This document shows positions 1 to 5,032 of a stretch of 6,428 nt of DNA, piece after piece (within the stretch, counting starts at the first letter, position 1; every line of letters starts with the position of its first letter). The position numbers and the translations under genes were made by a program. The stretch covers positions 1 through 6,428 of the forward strand of contig JALOKS010000156.1 in the NCBI GenBank assembly GCA_025456385.1. Direction: 5' to 3'. The notes under the pieces were generated by a model that saw only the letters and a list, made by a program, of their open reading frames with translations, was not told the DNA's origin and did no database searches. Source of the DNA: Thermoanaerobaculales bacterium (GTDB lineage: Bacteria > Acidobacteriota > Thermoanaerobaculia > Thermoanaerobaculales > Sulfomarinibacteraceae).

Positions 1-640
1 CGCGACCCGGCTCCTGCCGAGCCTGCCGCTGCGTCGTCTGGCCGAGGAGGGGCTGTGCCTGGTCGGCTACTCCGATCTGACGGCCGTCCTCAACGCCCTG
101 GCCGCCGCGGGCGGAGGGCCGCAGATCCACGGCCCGATGGTCGCCGCCGGGCTCACCCGGGGGGACAACGCGCGCGGCCTGCTCGGCCTCCTGCGCGACG
201 GGCCGTTCGAACGCCCTCTCTTCCGCTTCGGCGACGGCTCCGTGCTCCGCCACGGGCGGGCCGAGGGGCGGGCGCTCGGCGGCAACCTCTCGCTCCTGAT
301 CGCGCTCCTCGGAACCCCGTGGGAGCCCGACTTCGCGGGCTCGGTGCTGTTCCTGGAGGAGGTTGGCGAGCCGCTCTACCGCCTCGATCGGATGTTGACC
401 CACCTTCGCGCCTCTGCTAGATTGCAGGAGGTGAAAGCATTGATTGGCGGGAGCTTGCGCGGTTGCGGGCCGGCCTCCGAGCGGGCGGAGCGGTGGCGCC
501 GGCTGCTGCTCGAGACGGCCCCCGAAGGCGCGCCGGTCGTGGTCGGGCTGCCCTTCGGCCACTCGGCGGTCAACCGCCCCTTCCCGATCGGCGCGACCGT
601 CGAGCTCGACACCCGCGGCGGGCGGGTCGCGTGGAGATGA
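1..640 (+). CDS. LD-carboxypeptidase (peptidase family S66), 3' part, truncated by window start
   Basis: Family S66 serine peptidases (LdcA/MccF type) remove the terminal D-alanine from murein tetrapeptides during cytoplasmic peptidoglycan recycling; some relatives cleave microcin C-type peptide-nucleotides. The visible 212 residues, read from base 2, begin with RLLPSLPL and then GYSD, whose Ser (bases 71-73) fits the nucleophile. IHGPM, GGNLSLL, LEEVGE (bases 353-370, region of the catalytic Glu) and YRLDRML follow, then GLPFGHSAVN with the catalytic His at 560-562. All three triad positions are therefore present. Family members are about 300 residues, so roughly 90-100 N-terminal residues lie upstream of the window. 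The stop codon is one base before the next start, implying co-transcription. Codons 395-445 are oddly AT-rich, although the protein sequence there still looks normal for the family. Family assignment is firm; LdcA-type versus MccF-type specificity is not resolved. Confidence 0.9.
   Translation, partial: ATRLLPSLPLRRLAEEGLCLVGYSDLTAVLNALAAAGGGPQIHGPMVAAGLTRGDNARGLLGLLRDGPFERPLFRFGDGSVLRHGRAEGRALGGNLSLLIALLGTPWEPDFAGSVLFLEEVGEPLYRLDRMLTHLRASARLQEVKALIGGSLRGCGPASERAERWRRLLLETAPEGAPVVVGLPFGHSAVNRPFPIGATVELDTRGGRVAWR
395..423 (+). promoter_or_regulatory. Possible internal sigma70-type promoter inside the LD-carboxypeptidase gene
   Basis: TTGACC (395-400; 5 of 6 to the -35 consensus), a 17-base spacer and TAGATT (418-423; 4 of 6 to the -10 consensus), with TGC just before the -10 as in extended -10 promoters. 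It lies in the most AT-rich patch of this gene, about 220 bases upstream of the CRP-like/FHA start, and could give that gene and recG their own transcript. This is a consensus match only; the sequence is also ordinary family coding sequence, so chance remains possible. Confidence 0.35.
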
Positions 641-641
641 G

Positions 642-1436
642 ATGGCGAAGTTCAAGGTGACGTCGCGCGAGGGGACCCACGACTCCCTCGAGCCGATGCG
701 CACCCATTTCGCGAAGGGCAGCGTGATCTTCGCCGAGGGCGATCTCGGGCTCGCCATGTACGTCATCGAAAGCGGCGCGGTGGAGATCCGCAAGCGTCTC
801 GCCGGCGAGGACCGCGTGCTCGCCACGCTCGGCAAGGGCGACTTCTTCGGCGAGATGTGCATGCTCGAGGAGGACGTACCGCGCTCGGCGACGGCGCTCG
901 CGATCGACGACGTGACCGCGGTGATGATCGACCAGTCGGCCTTCACCTTCATCCTCAAGCACAACCCCGAGATCGCGATCCGCATGATGCGCAAGCTCGC
1001 CATCCGGCTCGAGCAGACGACCCAGATGCTCGAGAACGCGGTCGGTCACGAGGTGGACATCGAGCACTCGGGGATTTCGGAGCGCCCTGCGGCGCGACCC
1101 GACCCGAACGCGCGCCTCGTCGAGATCGGCACCGGCATCGCCTTTCCGCTGGCGGACTCGCGCGAGACCACGGTCGGCCGGGTCGATCCGGTGACGGGCA
1201 TCAACCCGGATGTCGACCTCACGCCGGTCGACGCGAAGCGCTCGATCTCACGCCGCCACGCGCGGGTGCGGCGGGAGGAGGACGGGAGCTTCAGCGTCGT
1301 CGAGGACGTCGGCACGATGAACGGCACCTTCGTCAACGGTGTCCGCCTGGTCACCGGGCGGCCGGTGCCGATCGCCCCCGGCGACACGGTTGTCTTCGGC
1401 ACCATCCAGTGCCGCTTCGAGATCGACGGCGCGTGA
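642..1436 (+). CDS. Cyclic nucleotide-binding domain / FHA domain fusion protein
   Basis: A 264-residue soluble signalling protein with no membrane segment. Residues about 18-135 form a CRP-type cyclic-nucleotide-binding domain. The phosphate-binding cassette is GE (70-71) to RSA (81-83), and the following helix carries RLEQTTQ (122-128). Residues about 158-262 form an FHA phosphothreonine-binding domain: GR (179-180), DVDLTP (190-195), S203 and H206 in SRRH, and NGTFVNG (227-233), all the usual binding positions. A charged, proline-containing stretch (about 136-157) links them. There is no DNA-binding helix-turn-helix, so it is not a transcription factor of the usual CRP kind. It likely couples a cyclic nucleotide signal to binding of a phosphorylated partner; the partner is unknown. 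The ATG at 642 follows GGAG (633-636) by five bases. The frame is open back to 444, but that extension has shadow-like composition and was rejected. It sits between an LD-carboxypeptidase gene and recG in what looks like one operon. Confidence 0.9.
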   Translation: MAKFKVTSREGTHDSLEPMRTHFAKGSVIFAEGDLGLAMYVIESGAVEIRKRLAGEDRVLATLGKGDFFGEMCMLEEDVPRSATALAIDDVTAVMIDQSAFTFILKHNPEIAIRMMRKLAIRLEQTTQMLENAVGHEVDIEHSGISERPAARPDPNARLVEIGTGIAFPLADSRETTVGRVDPVTGINPDVDLTPVDAKRSISRRHARVRREEDGSFSVVEDVGTMNGTFVNGVRLVTGRPVPIAPGDTVVFGTIQCRFEIDGA

Positions 1437-3544
1437 GCCCGGGGCCGGCTTCGGAGCCCCGCCCCGAGAGGCCGCTCGCCCCCGACGACCCGCTGACCCG
1501 AATCGCCGGTATCGGCCCGAAGACCGCCGCGCTCCTGGCGGAAGCGGGTGCGCTCCGGGTCCTCGACCTGCTCCTCCACCTGCCGCGGCGCTACGAGGAT
1601 CGCAGCCGGCTGAGCTGCCTGGACGGCGATCTGGAGCCCGGTTCCTGGGTGCTGGTGCGCGGACGCCTGCGCGGCCTGAGAACGCGCCGGCCGCGCCGCC
1701 GGCTGACGATCGTCGACGGCGCGGTCGACGACGGACGGGGCGAGCTCGCGGTGGTCTGGTTCAACCAGCCCTGGCTGGGACGCCGGCTGAGCGACGAGCG
1801 CGAGTTCTACCTCTACGGGCAGCTCCGCCTCGGCGCGCGGCAGCGCCTGCAGCTCGTCAACCCCGAGCTCGAGGAGGCGGGGGACGGAGGGGAGCGCCTC
1901 GTGCCCGTCTACCCGCGGCTCGGGCCCTACGGCGGCCGCCGCCTGCGGCGCGCCATCGAGGCCTGCCTGCCGGCCCTCGACCGCTGCGAGGACCCGATCG
2001 CGCCCGAGCTCCGCGATCGCTTCGGCCTGCCCGGGCTCGGGCCCGCGCTGCGCCGGCTGCACGAGCCGGAGGCGGAGCCCCCCGCCACGGCGGAGGGGAC
2101 AGCAATCGGGCTCGAGGAGAGGCTGGCGCCCTGCCGGCGGCGGCTCGCCTTCGACGAGCTCCTCGCCCTCTCGTGCGCGGTGGCGGCCCGCCGCGGCCGC
2201 CGCCGGCAGGGGGCCGCGCCGGCCGTCGCGAGCGACGCGGCGCGGCGGGCCCTGGCGCGGGAGCTGCTGCCATTCCGGCTGACGGCCGCGCAGCAGCGGG
2301 TGACGGCGGAGATCGCCGCCGACCTCGGCCGCAGCACGCCGATGGGCCGCCTCCTCCAGGGGGACGTGGGCTCCGGCAAGACCGCGGTCGCGGCCCTCGC
2401 CCTCGCGATGGTCCTCGAGGCCGGCCTGCAGGCCGCGGTCATGGTCCCCACCGAGCTGCTGGCCGAGCAGCACGCGCGCACCCTCGAGCGCTACCTCGGA
2501 CCTGCCGGCTGGCCGCCCTGCCTGCTGACCGCGTCGCAGCCTGCGGCGGCACGCCGGGAGGCACGCCGGGGGATCGCCGACGGTTCGCAGCGGCTGGTTG
2601 TCGGCACCCACGCGCTGTTCCAGGAGGGGCTCTCCTACGCCGCGCTCGGGCTGGTGGTGATCGACGAGCAGCACCGTTTCGGGGTGGTGCAGCGTTCGGC
2701 CCTGGCGGCCAAGGGCCGCGACCCGCACGTGCTGGTCATGACGGCGACGCCGATCCCGCGCTCGCTCGCTCTGACGGTCTACGGCGATCTGGAGCTGTCG
2801 GTGATCGACGAGCTGCCGCCGGGGCGGCGCGAGGTGCGCACGGTCGTGCGGCCGGAGTCGGCGCGGCCGAAGGTGCTCGAGTTCGTGGCCGCTGAGGTCG
2901 CGAAGGGAGGACGCGCCTACGTCGTGTACCCCTTCATCGAGGCGGCGGAGGAGCTCCCGGTCGCCTCGCTGCTGGAGCACGAGGCAGTGGTTCGCCGGCA
3001 CTGCCCGGGCGTGGGGGTCGGCCTGCTCCACGGACGCCTGTCGAGGCAGCGACGGGACCAGGTGACGGCGGCCTTCCGCGCCGGCGAACTCCAGGTTCTG
3101 CTCGCGACCACCGTGGTCGAGGTCGGCGTCGACGTGCCGGAGGCGACGGTCATGGTGGTCGAGTCGGCGCAGCGCTTCGGGCTCTCGCAGCTGCACCAGC
3201 TCCGCGGGCGCGTCGGCCGCGGCGAGCGGCCGGCATGGTGCGTCCTGCTCGCCGACGAGGGCATCGGCGATGCGGCGCGGACGCGGCTGGAGATCCTCGG
3301 CCGATGCCACGACGGCTTCACCATCGCCGAGGAGGACCTGGCGATGCGCGGTCCGGGCGAGCTCACGGGCGTCCGTCAGTGGGGACCGGCCGGCTTCCGC
3401 TTCGCGAGCCTCGCGAGGGACCACGCGCTGGTCGAGGCGACGAGGTCCGTGGCGGCGGAGCTCGCAGCGCGGGGAGAGCTCGGGGCGGTGCAGGCCCGGC
3501 TCGCGCACTTCCACCCGGGGGCGGGGCCGGGCATCGGCTCGTGA
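1433..3544 (+). CDS. recG: ATP-dependent DNA helicase RecG
   Basis: RecG is a superfamily 2 helicase that remodels stalled replication forks, Holliday junctions, D-loops and R-loops. The 703 residues match the usual length (about 690). In order: an N-terminal segment with IAGIGPKTAALL (24-35); the OB-fold wedge domain, about 69-145; Walker A GDVGSGKT (310-317); the DEQH box (411-414), followed by RFGV; the TAT motif (437-439) with PIPRSLALTVYGDLE after it; LLHGRLS; TTVVEVGVDVPEA; and motif VI QLRGRVGRG (589-597). HDGFTIAEEDLAMRGPGEL then leads into the C-terminal TRG region. Usual GTRQSG or GTRQTG reads GVRQWG here (R648 and Q649 kept). Start: GTG at 1433 overlaps the previous gene's stop by four bases. 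The Shine-Dalgarno is weak (GAGA, 1419-1422), consistent with translational coupling, and no nearby in-frame ATG exists. The first about 20 residues are low-complexity, proline-rich and presumably disordered. Confidence 0.97.
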   Translation: MSPGPASEPRPERPLAPDDPLTRIAGIGPKTAALLAEAGALRVLDLLLHLPRRYEDRSRLSCLDGDLEPGSWVLVRGRLRGLRTRRPRRRLTIVDGAVDDGRGELAVVWFNQPWLGRRLSDEREFYLYGQLRLGARQRLQLVNPELEEAGDGGERLVPVYPRLGPYGGRRLRRAIEACLPALDRCEDPIAPELRDRFGLPGLGPALRRLHEPEAEPPATAEGTAIGLEERLAPCRRRLAFDELLALSCAVAARRGRRRQGAAPAVASDAARRALARELLPFRLTAAQQRVTAEIAADLGRSTPMGRLLQGDVGSGKTAVAALALAMVLEAGLQAAVMVPTELLAEQHARTLERYLGPAGWPPCLLTASQPAAARREARRGIADGSQRLVVGTHALFQEGLSYAALGLVVIDEQHRFGVVQRSALAAKGRDPHVLVMTATPIPRSLALTVYGDLELSVIDELPPGRREVRTVVRPESARPKVLEFVAAEVAKGGRAYVVYPFIEAAEELPVASLLEHEAVVRRHCPGVGVGLLHGRLSRQRRDQVTAAFRAGELQVLLATTVVEVGVDVPEATVMVVESAQRFGLSQLHQLRGRVGRGERPAWCVLLADEGIGDAARTRLEILGRCHDGFTIAEEDLAMRGPGELTGVRQWGPAGFRFASLARDHALVEATRSVAAELAARGELGAVQARLAHFHPGAGPGIGS

Positions 3545-3588
3545 CGGAGGCAGCGCGCCGGAGTGCGGAGGCGGGCGGGATGTTTTGA

Positions 3589-3597
3589 TGGCACAAT
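3589..3597 (+). promoter_or_regulatory. Weak extended -10-like element upstream of the aminotransferase
   Basis: TGG followed by CACAAT (4 of 6 to TATAAT) forms an extended -10-like element in the only T-rich patch between recG and the aminotransferase. No -35 hexamer is seen at 16-18 bases upstream. A start near 3604 would leave a leader of about 95 bases. Speculative; read-through from recG would serve as well. Confidence 0.2.
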
Positions 3598-3685
3598 GGG
3601 CCGACGATCGTGACCCAAGGCGAGCGCGGTGCTCCAGGGCCGGCCGGGTGTGGTGCCCGGCACCTCGAGGCTCCCGCCGGGGTCG

Positions 3686-3691
3686 AGGAGG
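3686..3691 (+). promoter_or_regulatory. Strong ribosome binding site that decides the aminotransferase start
   Basis: AGGAGG lies eight bases before the ATG at 3700, ideal spacing; GGAGG recurs at 3693-3697 but is too close (two bases). This favours the ATG over the in-frame GTG at 3610, which would add 30 residues rich in Gly, Ala and Pro that fit no domain. Confidence 0.65.
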
Positions 3692-3699
3692 GGGAGGCG

Positions 3700-5007
3700 A
3701 TGACAGCTGACAGGGTGCCGGCTGGACCGGCTCTGGTGGTGGAGCCCGCCGAGCTCGCGAGCCTCGACGACGGACCGTCGAGGATGTGCCCGATCCCCGG
3801 CAGCCGGATGTTCGAGATCAACGAGGCGCTCAAGGTCTACCTCGCGCGTGAGCCGGGCGGCTCCGTCTTCGATGCCAGCCAGGGCGACGGCGGCGCGAGC
3901 CTGCCCGGAGTTCCCGCGGCGGTTCTCGAGGAGGCGCACCGCCTGCAGGTGGACCACGGCACGGGCTACGACAAGCCCTTCGGGACGGCTGACTTCCGGC
4001 GCGCCGTCGTCGAGGACTACTGGGGCCTCGACGCGGCGACCGGCTGGGGCCCGGGCAACGTCATCGCCTGTCAGGGAGGCCGGGACGCGCTCATCAAGGC
4101 CTACGACGCGGTGCAGTTCCTCGGCCACCGTCGGCACGGCGACTTCGTGGTCGTGTCCCGCGTCCCGTGGATCTCCTACAACTGGGGACCCTATGCGGTG
4201 GGCGCGAACGTCATGCTCGCCCCCGGCGAGGAGGACGAGGCCTGGCGGATGAGCCCGGAGGCGATCGCGGACTGCGCCGCCGCCGCGGCATCCCACGGGG
4301 GGCGCAAGCTCGCGCTGCTCGTCATCACGAGCCCGGACAACCCGACCGGACGCAGCATGAGCCCGGACGACCAGCTCGCCCTCGCCCGCGCCGCCTTCGC
4401 CGCCGGCGTGCCCTACGTCCTCTTCGACTGGATCTACCACCGCGTGACGGACGAGGCGCCGCACGACCTCAACGCCTTCCTCCGCGCCCTCGAGCCGGCG
4501 GAGCGCGAGCGCTGCCTCTTTCTCGACGGCCTCACGAAGTCACTCGGAGCGAGCAACATCCGCAACGCCCACCTGGTCGCTCCGCAGGGCGTGGTGAAGT
4601 TCATCCAGGGCCGGGCCTCGCACGCCGTGATTCCGTCCTTCCACAGCCAGGCGGTGGCGATCGCCGCCTACCGCCGGGGCTTCGACGAGGCGGCTGCCGG
4701 CATCATCGGGCCGACCAACGCGAGCCGCGCCGTGGTCGAGCGCTACCTGGCCCGGCACCCGATGCGCCACATCCTCGGCAAGGGCTACTACGCCTTCCTC
4801 GACATGAGCCCGTGGCTCCGGCGGGCCGGGCTCGCCGACACCGCTGCGCTGGGCACCATCCTCGCCGAGCGCTTCGGCCTCGCGGTGGTTCCGGGGGTGT
4901 ACTTCTCCGACTTCGGCAAGGACTGGATCCGCTTCTCCTACGCTCTCCCGCCCGCGACGACCGAGGCCGCGCTGGCCCGCCTCGGGGAGGCGCTGGCGGC
5001 GCTGTGA
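3700..5007 (+). CDS. PLP-dependent aminotransferase, class I/II (fold type I), substrate unknown
   Basis: A 435-residue cytoplasmic enzyme expected to move an amino group between an amino acid and a keto acid using pyridoxal phosphate. The cofactor positions of the aspartate aminotransferase fold are present: N214 in SPDNPTG, D243 and Y246 in FDWIYH, the Schiff-base lysine K280, R288 eight residues after it (the classical K258/R266 spacing) and R411 in WIRFSYA (equivalent of the R386 carboxylate contact). GYDKPFGTADFRRAV and ACQGGRDALIKAY complete the N-terminal half. The lysine context is unusual: DGLTKSLGASNIRN instead of the common S-x-x-K and G-x-R-x-G; G277 replaces the Ser three residues before the lysine. 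The substrate cannot be named. Start: ATG at 3700, chosen for its strong AGGAGG. The next gene begins 25 bases after the stop, so the two are probably co-transcribed and may act in one pathway. Confidence 0.88.
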   Translation: MTADRVPAGPALVVEPAELASLDDGPSRMCPIPGSRMFEINEALKVYLAREPGGSVFDASQGDGGASLPGVPAAVLEEAHRLQVDHGTGYDKPFGTADFRRAVVEDYWGLDAATGWGPGNVIACQGGRDALIKAYDAVQFLGHRRHGDFVVVSRVPWISYNWGPYAVGANVMLAPGEEDEAWRMSPEAIADCAAAAASHGGRKLALLVITSPDNPTGRSMSPDDQLALARAAFAAGVPYVLFDWIYHRVTDEAPHDLNAFLRALEPAERERCLFLDGLTKSLGASNIRNAHLVAPQGVVKFIQGRASHAVIPSFHSQAVAIAAYRRGFDEAAAGIIGPTNASRAVVERYLARHPMRHILGKGYYAFLDMSPWLRRAGLADTAALGTILAERFGLAVVPGVYFSDFGKDWIRFSYALPPATTEAALARLGEALAAL

Positions 5008-5032
5008 GAGGCGCGACCGAGGCCGCCGCGGC

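Larger units (their letters stand above)
3545..3699 (+). other. Intergenic leader between recG and the aminotransferase gene
   Basis: This is the only gap in the window without a convincing gene. A T-rich patch (3581-3590) interrupts the GC-rich background just after recG. Two small inverted repeats lie near the downstream gene: GGTGC/GCACC around a three-base loop (3652-3664), and CCTCGA/TCGAGG (3663-3668 with 3683-3688). They share bases 3663-3664, so they cannot both be fully formed, and the second overlaps the start of the Shine-Dalgarno sequence. No T-run follows a stem, so no intrinsic terminator for recG is visible. A GTG at 3610 is in frame with the aminotransferase and would make 3610-3699 coding, but it has no ribosome binding site. 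Confidence 0.5.

Noticed and set aside
444..641. N-terminal extension of the CRP-like/FHA protein from TTG 444
   Set aside because: The added 66 residues are low-complexity Ser/Arg/Ala/Pro, overlap the conserved end of the LD-carboxypeptidase, and the ATG at 642 has a well-spaced GGAG.
2548..2571. Tandem 12-base repeat (GGCACGCCGGGA then GGCACGCCGGGG) within recG
   Set aside because: Eleven of twelve bases match, but it encodes an Ala-Arg-Arg repeat in a part of RecG of normal length. It looks like codon-level coincidence in GC-rich DNA.
1046..3514. Very long open frame on the minus strand opposite recG (822 codons)
   Set aside because: It mirrors recG, whose helicase motifs are all in the + frame. 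The antisense product is rich in Arg, Leu, Pro and His with no recognisable domain; long antisense frames are expected at this GC content.
3545..3610. Intrinsic terminator after recG
   Set aside because: There is a TTTT patch at 3583-3586, but no stem-loop directly before it.
3610..3699. GTG 3610 as the aminotransferase start
   Set aside because: No Shine-Dalgarno precedes it, the extra 30 residues fit no domain, and the ATG at 3700 has an ideal AGGAGG.
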